Origin: Bog-532 sp963824545
GTDB lineage: Bacteria > Actinomycetota > Actinomycetes > Streptosporangiales > Streptosporangiaceae
NCBI GenBank assembly: GCA_963824545.1
Contig: CAWGPP010000030.1
Span: 1-64,000 of the forward strand
Direction: 5' to 3'
DNA length: 64,000 nt
The notes under the pieces were generated by a model. That model saw only the letters and a program-made list of their open reading frames with translations. It was not told where the DNA came from and did not search any database. The translations under genes and the position numbers were made by a program. Below are positions 1 through 9,545 of this stretch, one piece after another. How positions within the stretch are numbered: the first letter of the stretch is position 1; each line of letters starts with the position of its first letter.

Positions 1-336
1 CAGAACCGGAACCATACCCTCCGGATAGCGTGGGCTGAGCCCGCCTAACCTGTGGGCAGCCCGCCAGCCACCCCACGTTTGAGCAGGCCAGCCCCAAACG
101 TGAACACCTCTCCCCCTGTAGCCGATGTCAGCCCTCTCACCTGCATGAACTGCAGGAAGAGAGGGAGTCCTATGGCGGAGGCAGCGCCCGCACGGACCAA
201 GATTCCCACAAAATCCCCACAGCCGGCGCGCGGCAGGGGCGGCCGCCCCGCCGGGCGGGCGCAGGCCGGCCGCACGGCACGCGGCCAGGTCGCCGCGAGC
301 GGGACCGGGCGCGCCGCCACCCGGGGCGGCGGCGAA
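1..336. other. Gene-poor left edge
   Basis: No convincing gene is visible. A reading frame continuous with the first piece of the decayed integrase runs from about position 52. Its translation is a low-complexity Arg/Gly/Ala/Pro stretch with no recognisable domain, so it may be the former N-terminal extension or upstream DNA of that gene. Confidence 0.4.
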
Positions 337-1110
337 GTGATCGAGCTGGAGTGCGGGATCACGGTGTACCCGGCCCGCGGGGAACAGGGCCGCTGGCGGG
401 CTGGTATGAGGACGGGCAGCGGCAGCAGTGCGAGGCGGTGAGTGAGGACAAGCTGGCCGCCAAGCTGGAGAAAGGTCACCGAGCGGCTGGAAGTCGGCGC
501 GCCGAACATGAAGCTCCCCGGCGCGGACCTGATCGGCACTACCTGGACCCTGACCGGCTCCCTGCCGACAAGCGGTGGTCCCGCAAGCACGCGCACACCC
601 AGCGCAAGCTGTGCGAGCGGTTCGCCGCGCCCGTCATCGGCGCGGTCGCCTGCCAGGACATCAAGACCGGGCACACGCAGAAGATCGTCAACGCCGCCCC
701 CACGCCGGGTGAAGGTAACCGGGTCCGGGCGATGATCTCGGCCCTGGTCACCGCCGGCCTGGAAGGGGGGGTACCTGGCCAGCCCGCGGCTGGCGAAGGT
801 GCGCTTCAGGCCGGGGATCGCCCGACGCCCGCACCCCGGGTGAGCGTCGCGGGGGAATCGGACTGTGGGTCGGCCCCGCCCAGATCCCGGCCGACGCCGA
901 CATCGGCAAGCTCGGCCAGGCACTGGCCGCGGGCCGGCACGGCGAGCGGGATGAGCTGATGGCCAGCACCGCCACCTACAGCAGGCTGCGGTGGGGTGAG
1001 CTGACCGCCCTCACCATCGGCCAGATCGACCAAGCCGGGCGCGTCATCACGGTGGACCGGAAGGTGGCCGAGGTCGCCGGGCACCTTTACTCTGAGGCTG
1101 GGTTGCGGCC
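337..1110 (+). pseudogene. Decayed site-specific tyrosine recombinase (phage-type integrase), multiple frameshifts
   Basis: Pieces of one integrase follow each other in the correct order but in changing frames. First comes an N-terminal strand with IELECGITVYPA (frame 1), then WYEDGQ...AVSEDKLAAKLEK (frame 3), then VTERLE...LPGADLIG (frame 1). The core-binding segment YLDPDRLPADKRWSRKHAHTQ...VTAGLEGG follows in frame 3. After a run of seven G near 769 the next piece is in another frame. The start of the catalytic domain, YSRLRWGELTALTIGQID...VAEVAGHLY, is in frame 2. The Arg of the RWGE motif is the first catalytic residue of tyrosine recombinases. The C-terminal half with the His-x-x-Arg box and the tyrosine is missing. 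At least five shifts plus truncation make this a genuine remnant rather than one sequencing slip. No attachment site or other phage gene was found next to it. Confidence 0.75.
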
Positions 1111-1373
1111 GAGGGACTGGATGGCCGCGCAGTCGCCTGTGCCGTGTATTACAGTCGCGGTTTCGCGAGATGGGTTCGCGGCATTACTTATCGTGACACG
1201 CAGGTTCACTGTCGCGGTTATATGTTGTCGCCTCCATCCGGGTTCTCGATTACTGGATCCGGCCCGGGCGACTTGGCGGGCGGGGATCATCGCGGAGTGA
1301 TCATTTCGGCCCTCTACCTGCTCGTTCTACCACTGACCGGGAACGCCTGTGGTTGCACATGATGCGGGGCTGA

Positions 1374-4265
1374 TCATTGGCGCTTGTGGGTGGCCTGCCG
1401 GACGGTCGCGCACCATGTCGCGATCTCGGCGCGGCGTGCGGCGCCCAGCTTCGCGAGGATATGCGTGACGTGCGCCGAGATGGTCTTGGGCGCGAGCACC
1501 AACTGCTGCGCGATCTGCCGGTTGGTGAGGCCGGCCGCGACAAGCTGGGCGATCTCGAATTCGCGTGCGCTCAGCGGGTGCCAGGGCTCGACCTGCCGCG
1601 CACCCTCGAATTGGGCGGTGAGCCGGTCGGCGGCATCGATGACCGTGGCGGCACCGGCCGTGGCTGCGATGGTGCGGGCTTCGTCCATGAAGACGGCCGC
1701 CTCGCCGCGGCGCTGTGCCCGGACGGCGGCCTCGGCGAGGTCCAGCCGGACCCAGGTGCCTTCCCAGAAGCGCCTCCTGGCCTGCCACGACTCGCACGCC
1801 GACTCCAGCGCCTGGCGGGCTGCGGAAAGCTCGCCACGCGCGAGCAGGACCAGTCCCCGGCCGTGAGTGGTCGCGGGCAGTGTGCCGGGGATGGCGCGGG
1901 CGGTAAGCACCGCGCCGACCCGGTCCGACCAGTTCTCGGCGGCAGCAATGTCGCCAAGCGCCAGGTAGGCCCGCACGCCGGTAAGCAGGTACGGGAAAAG
2001 GTAGGCAGCGCCCGTGACCGACGCAGAGGCCTGGTAGCCGCGCTCGCAGAGCGCAAGCGCGGTACCGTAGTCGCCCTGGCACCGTGCGGCCTCGGCCAGG
2101 CCCCACAACGGCGGTGACAGCCGGTTCAGCTCGGCCATCTGCTCGCCCTGGGCGAGCGCCTCTTGCAGTAGCATGTCGGCGGCTTCCCAGTCACCATGGC
2201 CCATCGCGAGGAAGCCCAGGACGTACCCCGCGGTGATCCGGGTGGTGATGCCGCCGCGCCCGTCGGCGAGCGCCTGCTGCGCCGTCTGGGCGGCCGCGTC
2301 CCATTGGCCGGTGGCCCACTGGACGTGCGCCAGGTGCGATCCCATGAAGTGCCGGTGATTCCACAGCTCGGCCTGCTCGGCATAACGGATGCCGTCAGCG
2401 AGCCAGCGCTCACCGCGATCGTATTCCACCAGCTCTGACGCCGCCGATCCGATCAGCCGGTATCCGCGTGCCGCCTCCGCCTCCTGCTGCGTGCCGCGGG
2501 CGCGGGTGATCGCGTCTTCGAGCAGCTGCCAGCCTTCATCCATCCGGCCGGCGAAGACCAGCACCGTTCCGAGCGTGGCGGCGGCGTTGAGCGCGGCCGC
2601 GTCGTCGCCGGTCCGTTGGCTTTCAGCCCGGCTGAGCTCCCCGTACGTGATGGCCTCGTCAAGGCGGTCATCCATCAGGTAGGCAGCGGCCATTGCGGAG
2701 CGCAGCCGGGCCCGCTCACGATCCGCGTCGTCCAACCCGTCCAGGTCATCCAGCGCCGCCTGCAGCGTGTCCACGCGGGCATCCAGACCCTCGCCGAGCA
2801 GGTGCGCGACCGCGGCCATGCGCGGCGCCAGCGCGGCCGCCGCACGCACCTCACCGGCGCCGGCGGCCAGTTCCTGAGCGGCCCGGTAGGCTTCCGCAGC
2901 GGCCGCGTTGTCGTCGGTGGCCGCGGCCTCGTCGCCCAGCGCGGCGAACAATGCGGCCCGGTCCAGCGCCGCGAGCCCGGCGGGCAGGTTGCGTACCGCC
3001 CGGCGGTAGAGTTCCAGCGCCTCGCCGTGGGCCGACATCGAGGCGGCCTCGCCCGCGGCGGCGGCCGCGTGCTCGTGGGCAGGTCCGGGACATCCTGCCT
3101 GCTCGAAGTGCGCCGAGATGAACGCCCCGCGGGAGCCACGCTCGGCCGCGGCCCGTGCCGCCCTCTCGTGCAGACGGCGCCGCACGGGCAGGTCCGTGTC
3201 CGCGTAGAGGGCATCGCGGATCAGCGCATGCCGGAAGTCGTAGCTGACCGCGTCACTGCCGGGGAGGACGAAATATGCGTCCTGCAGCTCGCGCACGGCA
3301 CTTGCCACCTCGTCCGGGCCGACGCCAGTGATCTCGGTCAGCAGGTCGAAATCGAAAGAACGCCCGATGACAGCGGCTGCCGACGCGACCTGGCGGGTAC
3401 GCGTGGCCAGCTGCCGTGCGCGGCTTAGCACGGCGTCACCCAGCGTGTCCGGCACCGCGGCTGACTGCACCGCCGCGCCGGATCCCGGTGTCAGGGCGCC
3501 CTCATCGACGGCCGCGAGAAGCTCCTCGACGTGCAGCGGGATGCCGTCGCTGCGCTCGTGGACCGCCGCTACCACCCGGCCCGGCGCCGGTCGGCCGAGC
3601 ACCGCGCTGACCACGGTCGCGGTCTGAGCCAGGCCCAGGCGCGGCAGCCGGAGCTCCTCGGCGAGCCGCTGGCCCAGCAGCCGGGCCCGCAGCTCACGCA
3701 TGGGCAGCGCAGGGTAGAGCTCGTCGCTTCGGTACGCGCCGACGACCAGCACCGGCCTCGCCGCGAGGCGCCTGGCCAGGTGGCCGAGCACATCCAGGCT
3801 CAGCTCGTCGGCCCAGTGCAGATCCTCCAGGACGATCAGCAGCGCACCGCCAGGATCCACGGTAACCAGCAGGTCGGCCAGGTCCTGCACCAGCAGGCGA
3901 CGGCGGTGGTGTGCGTCACCCGCGTCTGCGGAGATCGGGCGCACCCGTGCCGTCAGGCTCCGCCCGAGGGTGCCCAGAGCTGGGTCGCGTGCCGACACCA
4001 GATCGCTGGCCAGGTCCAGCAGCAGACCCGCGAACGACTGCACATCGCCGGGGAAGGCCGCCGCCCGGACCACGGTGAAGCCGCCGACGTGAGCCTGCCG
4101 CGCGATCGCGCCGAGCAGGCGGGTCTTGCCGATGCCTGCTTCGCCCGCGACGAACAGCAACTGGCCCGAGCCTGCTGCAGCATCGGCGAGCCGGCGCTCG
4201 ACGAGAGCGAGGAAGGCGTCCCGGCCGACCATGACCGGTGACTGGATCACGCCGCGAGCGGTCAC
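1374..4265 (-). CDS. LuxR-family transcriptional regulator with AAA ATPase domain (LAL/MalT type)
   Basis: The 963-residue protein has the layout of large ATP-binding LuxR regulators. A Walker A motif GEAGIGKT lies at residues 41-48, and a Walker B LLIVLEDLHWAD follows around 140-155. A long alpha-helical TPR-like middle section is rich in Ala/Leu/Glu. The C-terminal LuxR helix-turn-helix (LSAREFEIAQLVAAGLTNRQ, then TISAHVTHILAKLG) ends about 15 residues before the stop. The family senses a ligand with the middle region and activates transcription with the HTH; the ligand cannot be read from sequence. The GTG start is preceded by GGGAGGT with 5 nt spacing. It is transcribed away from the DUF4242 gene at 4413, with which it shares a 147-bp intergenic region, so it may control that gene. 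Confidence 0.93.
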   Translation of the reverse strand: MTARGVIQSPVMVGRDAFLALVERRLADAAAGSGQLLFVAGEAGIGKTRLLGAIARQAHVGGFTVVRAAAFPGDVQSFAGLLLDLASDLVSARDPALGTLGRSLTARVRPISADAGDAHHRRRLLVQDLADLLVTVDPGGALLIVLEDLHWADELSLDVLGHLARRLAARPVLVVGAYRSDELYPALPMRELRARLLGQRLAEELRLPRLGLAQTATVVSAVLGRPAPGRVVAAVHERSDGIPLHVEELLAAVDEGALTPGSGAAVQSAAVPDTLGDAVLSRARQLATRTRQVASAAAVIGRSFDFDLLTEITGVGPDEVASAVRELQDAYFVLPGSDAVSYDFRHALIRDALYADTDLPVRRRLHERAARAAAERGSRGAFISAHFEQAGCPGPAHEHAAAAAGEAASMSAHGEALELYRRAVRNLPAGLAALDRAALFAALGDEAAATDDNAAAAEAYRAAQELAAGAGEVRAAAALAPRMAAVAHLLGEGLDARVDTLQAALDDLDGLDDADRERARLRSAMAAAYLMDDRLDEAITYGELSRAESQRTGDDAAALNAAATLGTVLVFAGRMDEGWQLLEDAITRARGTQQEAEAARGYRLIGSAASELVEYDRGERWLADGIRYAEQAELWNHRHFMGSHLAHVQWATGQWDAAAQTAQQALADGRGGITTRITAGYVLGFLAMGHGDWEAADMLLQEALAQGEQMAELNRLSPPLWGLAEAARCQGDYGTALALCERGYQASASVTGAAYLFPYLLTGVRAYLALGDIAAAENWSDRVGAVLTARAIPGTLPATTHGRGLVLLARGELSAARQALESACESWQARRRFWEGTWVRLDLAEAAVRAQRRGEAAVFMDEARTIAATAGAATVIDAADRLTAQFEGARQVEPWHPLSAREFEIAQLVAAGLTNRQIAQQLVLAPKTISAHVTHILAKLGAARRAEIATWCATVRQATHKRQ

Positions 4266-4412
4266 CGGGCACCTCCCTCAGAAATTAAGTATCCCGGCAC
4301 CCGCGGATTAGGGCATCTGACCGATGAACCGCACACACCGGCGGGCCGAGGCTGAGTACTGCCAATTCACCCCCAGCGCCTTGGCGGGCGCTCTCAAGGA
4401 GGAGTTCTCCGA

Positions 4413-4664
4413 ATGCCGCTGTTCATGGATGTCCACAACCTCGGCACCGGCGTGTCGATGGACGATGTCGCCAAGGCGCACCAGGCCGACCTGGCCACTC
4501 AGGGCGAGTATGCCGTCAGTTACCTGCGCTACTGGGCAGATGAGGACAAGGGGCAGATCTTCTGCCTGGTCGAGGCACCGGATGCCGAGGCCGCCACCGA
4601 GGTCCACCGTAAGGCCCACGGCCTGGTGGCGGACGCGGTCTATCAGGTGCAGGAAGGTGCCTGA
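4413..4664 (+). CDS. DUF4242 family small protein (SCO4226-like, possible nickel binding)
   Basis: The 83-residue protein begins MPLFMDVHNLG and carries the DUF4242 core: the MDVH start, a central FCLVEAPDAEAA strand-helix, and a final HGLVADAVYQV segment. Members are small ferredoxin-like alpha/beta proteins, and a Streptomyces coelicolor member (SCO4226) has been described as nickel binding. Whether this one binds metal is inference, although the N-terminal His and the HRKAHG histidines are compatible with it. A strong ribosome site, AAGGAGG, lies 9 nt before the ATG. It is divergent from the large LuxR-type regulator and appears to be a single-gene unit; what follows downstream is degraded sequence. 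Confidence 0.8.
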   Translation: MPLFMDVHNLGTGVSMDDVAKAHQADLATQGEYAVSYLRYWADEDKGQIFCLVEAPDAEAATEVHRKAHGLVADAVYQVQEGA

Positions 4665-5084
4665 AACCAGCACCGGCCAGCTGACCCAGCGGAGCGCCGT
4701 CCGGGCTCGTGCGGCCCAGACGGCGCGCCGCTGGAATGTGTGCCGGCCCGGCACGAACTGCTGCCGACCGGCCAGCCCGCCGCGTCCGTCTAGGACGCTG
4801 TGCCGCTCGAGTACTCGATTGGGTGGGTCACCTGCACTGTTGCCGACTGGCGCTACGAGCGGGCGCGGGCAAGCCCACGACGGCCGAGGAACGCAGGGAG
4901 CTGTGGGACTCCAGCGGCGTGGTCGTAGACGACCTGGCGAGCCGGGTGCTGGTGCTGAACCTGCCAGCTCGCGGGGACGGGCTCGGTGAGTGGCCCTGAT
5001 CGCCGATTGCCGGGTCACGCGCATGAGCGGTTAGCTTTCCGCCGCATCGGGTGACGTCTCCGCGCCGTGCCGGCCGGAGTTCCG
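4665..5084. other. Gene-free stretch between DUF4242 and SWIM genes
   Basis: No intact gene is seen. The stretch from about 4850 to 4999 translates on the + strand to a fragment resembling TIGR02679 proteins and is listed separately. The rest shows nothing recognisable. Confidence 0.5.
4850..4999 (+). pseudogene. Possible fragment of a TIGR02679-family protein
   Basis: The + strand reading AGKPTTAEERRELWDSSGVV followed by a short DDLASRVLVLNLPA motif resembles, from memory, an internal piece of TIGR02679 proteins. These are the fourth partner of the TIGR02677-02680 gene set, related to the Wadjet plasmid-defence system. Only about 50 residues remain; the frame closes at TGA 4999 and the sequence upstream in the same frame does not look coding. 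No partner genes (TIGR02677, 02678, 02680) are in the window. The identification rests on a recalled motif and is tentative; a profile search of the fragment would decide it. Confidence 0.3.
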
Positions 5085-6374
5085 TCAGAGGTTCGCGACG
5101 GCTCTGGCCGGATCGGGCTCCGGCGTTCCACTGGGCTCCCAGTCCCCGTCTGATCGCGCGTACGGATACCAACGGAGATCACGGCCGAGCCGGAGCTGCA
5201 GCCGACCCGCGGTGACCCGGTTGCCCTGGATGCTGTCCGCGGCGCCGGTCTTGGCATGGAGGGCCGCACGAGCCGCCTTGAGCAGCGCAGCGGAATCGGG
5301 CTCCTCTGTGGCCGGGTCCCACTCAGCACTCAGCAGCTCCAGACCGGTCATGCCGCCGTGCCGCCAGGCGAGCGCCTTCCGGGCGAGTTCACGTCCGCCG
5401 ACGCCGGAACGCGCCGCGAGCATAGTGAAAGCGGGCGTGCCCAATGCCCGGGAGGCCCGGCGGGCCAGGTCGGTGTCCGGGTCGAGGGTCAGCCCGGCGT
5501 CGGTGCTGAGGCCCACCGCCATTTCCCATGCCCGCGTGGCCGCGTCGGCGGCCAGCTCCAGCAGGTCGTCGCGAAGGCTGCCCGCTGATGGTGGCGGCTC
5601 CACCGGCAGTGCCGCCGGAGCCCCGGGGCGCCCGGGCGGCAGCGGTGGGGCAGGGATCGGTACCGACGACGGCGGCGCGCCGAACGCAGCCCGGGCATCG
5701 ACGCCTTCGTCGGTGGATGCCTGGCCGGGCTTCGTCGATGGCTGCGGGCCGGAGCCCGCCTGACCGGCCGCCGTCGTTCCCGGCTCGCCCGCCCGGCCGG
5801 AAGCCGCGCCGCGACGGCGTGTCCGGACCCCGGCCATTATCTGGTCGCGGGCCCGGCCGCGCAGAAGCAGAAGGACGAATGGGTCAGCGTCCAGGGCGTC
5901 TGTGACGAGATAACAGGCCGCTGCCGCATGCTTGCACGGGTCCGCATCGTCCGGGCAGGTGCAGCGCGGCCCGATCTCGCCGCCGCCGGGTAGCAGGTCG
6001 AGCCCGGCGGCGGCCGCATCGTCGGCGATCTCGGGTGGCAGCTCGCCATCCAGTAGCGCTGCAGCGTGACCCAGTCGGGCAGAGATGGCTGTGAGCACCC
6101 GGTCCCATTCGTCGTCGGTGAAGCGCCGCACCCGGATCCGGACCTCGTATGGATGTGTCTTGCGGCCCCGTACCTGAGCTCGCACCTCGCCCGGCGCCAT
6201 GATGAGCTCGCCGACCGAGCCGCCGCGCGCGTAGTCCCGGCCGCGCGGCAGGCGGTTGGGGTCTAGCCGGGCTCGCTGCTCCAGCGCTTCCAGCCATGCC
6301 CGGCCCCACCAGGTTCGGCCGAATTCCGGTTTCTCCCGGTCCATCCCGGCCGGGTTGCCGGTCCTGTCGCTCAT
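5085..6374 (-). CDS. SWIM zinc-finger family protein
   Basis: The 429-residue protein starts with a conserved FGRTWWGRAWLEALE segment typical of actinobacterial SWIM proteins paired with SNF2 helicases. A SWIM finger of the form C-x-C-x6-C-x-H uses Cys138, Cys140, Cys147 and His149. A Pro/Gly-rich linker (about residues 195-255) separates this from an alpha-helical C-terminal region. SWIM domains bind DNA or proteins, and in this pairing the protein is thought to assist the helicase. The start codon overlaps the stop of the upstream SNF2 gene in an ATGA, so the two are translationally coupled. The exact cellular role is unknown. Confidence 0.88.
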   Translation of the reverse strand: MSDRTGNPAGMDREKPEFGRTWWGRAWLEALEQRARLDPNRLPRGRDYARGGSVGELIMAPGEVRAQVRGRKTHPYEVRIRVRRFTDDEWDRVLTAISARLGHAAALLDGELPPEIADDAAAAGLDLLPGGGEIGPRCTCPDDADPCKHAAAACYLVTDALDADPFVLLLLRGRARDQIMAGVRTRRRGAASGRAGEPGTTAAGQAGSGPQPSTKPGQASTDEGVDARAAFGAPPSSVPIPAPPLPPGRPGAPAALPVEPPPSAGSLRDDLLELAADAATRAWEMAVGLSTDAGLTLDPDTDLARRASRALGTPAFTMLAARSGVGGRELARKALAWRHGGMTGLELLSAEWDPATEEPDSAALLKAARAALHAKTGAADSIQGNRVTAGRLQLRLGRDLRWYPYARSDGDWEPSGTPEPDPARAVANL

Positions 6375-9184
6375 ATGGCGGCCCGCAGGCTGACGAGTTC
6401 GGTGATCTGGTCATCGGAAAGCTCGGCGATCCAGCCCTCGCCAGAGCCGATCACGGCCTCGGCGAGTTCGCGTTTCTTTCCCAGCAGTGCCGCTATGCGG
6501 TCTTCGAGCGTTCCCTCGGTGATGAGCCGGTGTACCTGCACCGGGCGGTCCTGTCCGATCCGGTACGCGCGGTCGGTTGCCTGATCCTCCACCGCGGGGT
6601 TCCACCACCGGTCGTAGTGCAGCACGTGGGTGGCGCGGGTCAGCGTCAGGCCAGTGCCGCCCGCCTTGAGCGACAGCAGAAACACCGGAACCTGGCCAGC
6701 CTGGAACTGCGCCACCATTTCCTCTCTGCGACGCACGGGAACCCCGCCGTGCAGGAACAGCGAGCCGATTCCGCGGGCGTCAAGGTGCTGCTGCAGCAGC
6801 GTCGCCATCTGGGTGTACTGCGTGAAGACGAGCATCGATTCACCGCTGGCCAGGATTACATCGGTCAGCTCGTCGAACGCGGCCAGCTTCCCGGACCGGC
6901 CAGCCAGTGGTCCCGGCTGCTTCAGGTACTGGGCCGGGTGGTTGCAGATCTGCTTCAGCCCGGTCAGAAGCTTGAAAACCAGCCCGGCGCGCTCGATGCC
7001 GTCGGAGGTGGCGATCGCTTCCATCGTCTCGCGGACCATCGCCTCGTAGAGCGTGACCTGCTCGGCGGTGAGCGGCACGAACTGGTCCGTCTCCGTCTTG
7101 CGCGGCAGCTCGGGCGCGATCCCGGGATCTATCTTCCGGCGCCGGAGCAGGAACGGCCGGATCAGCGCCGCGAACCGGGCGGTCGCCCCAGCATCCCGGT
7201 ACCGCTCGACCGGTACCGCCACCCTGCGGGTGAATGGCTCCAGGTGCCCGAGCAGGCCAGGTGTTGTCCAATCGAGGATCGCCCACAACTCCGACAGCCG
7301 GTTCTCCACCGGCGTTCCGGTCAGCGCGACCCTGGCAGGCGCGGGTACGGCCCGCAGCTCATGGGCGGTGCGCGACAGCGGGTTCTTCACGTGCTGAGCC
7401 TCATCGGCGACGACGAGACCCCACCCGATCTGGGCGAGCCGCGCCGAATCACGCAGGACCACGCCATAAGTGGCCAGGACGACCTCATCGACGGCCAGGT
7501 CCTGCAGGTGCCGACCGCCCCCGTGGTAGCGGCGGACAGCGACGTCGGGAGCGAATCGGCGCACCTCGCGTTCCCAGGTGCCGAGCAGCGAAGCCGGGCA
7601 TACAACGAGCGTCGGACCCGCCTTCGAATCCCGCCGGTGCAGGTGCAGCGCGATCACCTGGATCGTCTTACCGAGCCCCATGTCGTCGGCGAGGCAGCCG
7701 CCGAGCCCGGCGCCGCACATCCCGGCCAGCCAGGCCAGGCCCCGCTGCTGATACGGCCGCAGCGTCGCCATGAGACCTGGCGGAGGTTCGAGCGGTTCGG
7801 GAGATGACGCGATGCTCGCGACCTGGCGGGCGAGGTCGGCGAGCGGTCCTTCCGCGACGACCGGCACGGTCTCGCCGTCGATCTCCGCCGAGCCCGTGAG
7901 TACCGCACCGAGTGCTTCGCAGGTGCGCATCCGCGTCCGCGGCGGGCGGCGCAGCCTGTCCAGCAGGGCCGGATCGAGGATCACCCAGCGGCCACGCAGC
8001 CTGATCAGCGGCCGCTTCGCCTCGGCGAGGGCGGTGATCTCATCGGCGTCAAGCAGCGCACCGCCGAGCGTGAGCTGCCAGCGGAAATCCAGCAGCGCGT
8101 CGAGCCCGAACCCAGCTTCCGTGAGCTTCTCCGGTGCTGGCGTAGCGACAGCCCGCAGCTTCAGGCCGCCGTCGAGCATGCTGGACGGCCACAGCACTTC
8201 AATGCCGGCGCCCGCTAGCTCTTCGGCTGCCGGGCCGAGCAGGCTCGTGAGCGCATCGTCGTCGAGGTCGATCACCGACGGACTGGCCTGCCGCAGCACC
8301 TCAGCGAGCGGCGGCCACACTGATGCGCCGCGCCGTAGCGCAAGCAGCAGATCCGTCTCCGCCTGCGGGCCGAACCTGGCCAGCACCGTTTCCGGTTGAT
8401 TCCACAGCGCGGCGGCATCAACGATCAGGCTCGGGTCTGCGGTACTGCGTAGCTGCAGCACCAGCTGGAACGCGGGCGTGTCCGCGTCGGGACCCTCGCC
8501 TTCCTCGTCTAGCTCCTCGTCCGCCGTGTCCATGAGGGATGCTGCAACCGTCTCGATCCGCAGGCCGAGTCGCGCTCCGGCCGAAAGGCCTTCGCGCGTG
8601 TCGGCGAGCCACTCCGCGAGATCGCTGACCCGGGTCGGCTCAGCAGCAGCGAACGCCGGTGACGCGGTGGTCCGAGGCGCAGCGGGCGACCGCGCGATGG
8701 TGTCGGCGATCGCGTCCCACAGATCGCGGACCAATGCTTCCGGAGAGCGGAGCCGCATCGGGCGCGAGCCGGGAACTCCCAGGGCATGCGCGGCCGGCGG
8801 GAAGACAGCAGCGAGTTCATGCAGCCAGCTGAGGTCGGCCGGATCGAGCGGTCCGGCACGCCAGACGTCCATGTCATCTGCACCGACGGTCGGCAGAAGC
8901 CGGCCGCGCGCGACGAGGCCCACTCCTGCGGCCACAGCCGCCGCCCAGACCCTGGCACTGCGCCGCATCGGCAGCCCAGCGTGGCTGGGATCGATGGCGA
9001 GCAGCGCCGGGACAGCCTCGGCGAGCGGGATGATTTCCGCCGAAACCAGGCGCTTGCGTATGCCGTACGTGCCGCCGGGGAAGACTAGCTCCAGCTTGGC
9101 GGATCCCGAGCCATTACCCCAGAGCGCGAACACGCCTCGCCGGGGAATCTCGTTCGGGATAAAGATCAGCTCGCCGTCCAGCAC
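6371..9184 (-). CDS. SNF2-family DEAD/DEAH-box helicase
   Basis: The 937-residue protein has an N-terminal region typical of actinobacterial SNF2 helicases (to about residue 450), followed by the two-lobed SNF2 motor. Visible motifs are DDMGLGKTIQ (motif I), LVVADEAQHVKNP (motif II, a DEAQ variant), ALTGTPVENR (motif III), and in the second lobe SLKAGGTGLTLTRA and DRAYRIGQDRPVQVHRLI (motifs V and VI). SNF2 motors translocate on double-stranded DNA and remodel protein-DNA complexes; bacterial members are linked to transcription recycling or repair. It starts at GTG 9184 without a clear Shine-Dalgarno sequence and is the first gene of a two-gene operon with the SWIM gene. Confidence 0.93.
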   Translation of the reverse strand: MLDGELIFIPNEIPRRGVFALWGNGSGSAKLELVFPGGTYGIRKRLVSAEIIPLAEAVPALLAIDPSHAGLPMRRSARVWAAAVAAGVGLVARGRLLPTVGADDMDVWRAGPLDPADLSWLHELAAVFPPAAHALGVPGSRPMRLRSPEALVRDLWDAIADTIARSPAAPRTTASPAFAAAEPTRVSDLAEWLADTREGLSAGARLGLRIETVAASLMDTADEELDEEGEGPDADTPAFQLVLQLRSTADPSLIVDAAALWNQPETVLARFGPQAETDLLLALRRGASVWPPLAEVLRQASPSVIDLDDDALTSLLGPAAEELAGAGIEVLWPSSMLDGGLKLRAVATPAPEKLTEAGFGLDALLDFRWQLTLGGALLDADEITALAEAKRPLIRLRGRWVILDPALLDRLRRPPRTRMRTCEALGAVLTGSAEIDGETVPVVAEGPLADLARQVASIASSPEPLEPPPGLMATLRPYQQRGLAWLAGMCGAGLGGCLADDMGLGKTIQVIALHLHRRDSKAGPTLVVCPASLLGTWEREVRRFAPDVAVRRYHGGGRHLQDLAVDEVVLATYGVVLRDSARLAQIGWGLVVADEAQHVKNPLSRTAHELRAVPAPARVALTGTPVENRLSELWAILDWTTPGLLGHLEPFTRRVAVPVERYRDAGATARFAALIRPFLLRRRKIDPGIAPELPRKTETDQFVPLTAEQVTLYEAMVRETMEAIATSDGIERAGLVFKLLTGLKQICNHPAQYLKQPGPLAGRSGKLAAFDELTDVILASGESMLVFTQYTQMATLLQQHLDARGIGSLFLHGGVPVRRREEMVAQFQAGQVPVFLLSLKAGGTGLTLTRATHVLHYDRWWNPAVEDQATDRAYRIGQDRPVQVHRLITEGTLEDRIAALLGKKRELAEAVIGSGEGWIAELSDDQITELVSLRAAI

Positions 9185-9341
9185 GCAACCGCACGATACC
9201 GGATTCTCGTCCGGTCGGCCGGAACTTGCCCACCGTGCCGCATTTGATCATGCTTATCATGTCCCCCAGCGCTTCCAAGCCGGCGTATACCGGCGCGGCT
9301 GGGCCTGCGGCGACCTTGGCAGAGAGGGTTAGCCGCTTGTC

Positions 9342-9545
9342 CTATTCCAGTTCGGCGAGGGTGCCGGGGTCGAAGCTGATCGTGCATGGCTGGCTGGTTG
9401 TCAGCGTGTGCCCGGCTCGTATCTCGGTTCCCAGGACGTACTCTTCGCCGCGGAGGGTGAGGATGGTGACCTTGGCCTCGGGTTCGAAGTCCACGATCCA
9501 GTAGAGGGGAATCCCGGCCCTGGCGTACTCGCGGACTTTGCGTAA
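9342..9545 (-). pseudogene. C-terminal remnant of a Uma2-family (DUF820) endonuclease-like protein
   Basis: The last 65 or so residues of this frame, beginning KVREYARAGIPLYWIVDFE and ending in TISFDPGTLAELE, match the C-terminal part of Uma2/DUF820 proteins. That part includes the conserved EYARAGIPLYWIVD helix-strand. The expected N-terminal half with the catalytic acidic residues is absent. Upstream of the Lys, the frame is interrupted and coding potential switches to the overlapping hypothetical gene (9401-9937). It therefore looks like the tail of a lost Uma2 gene joined to another gene by a deletion or frameshift. Confidence 0.6.

Noticed and set aside
1..1110. Active prophage or integrative element
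   Set aside because: Only a broken integrase; no excisionase, structural, replication or transfer gene and no att repeats seen.
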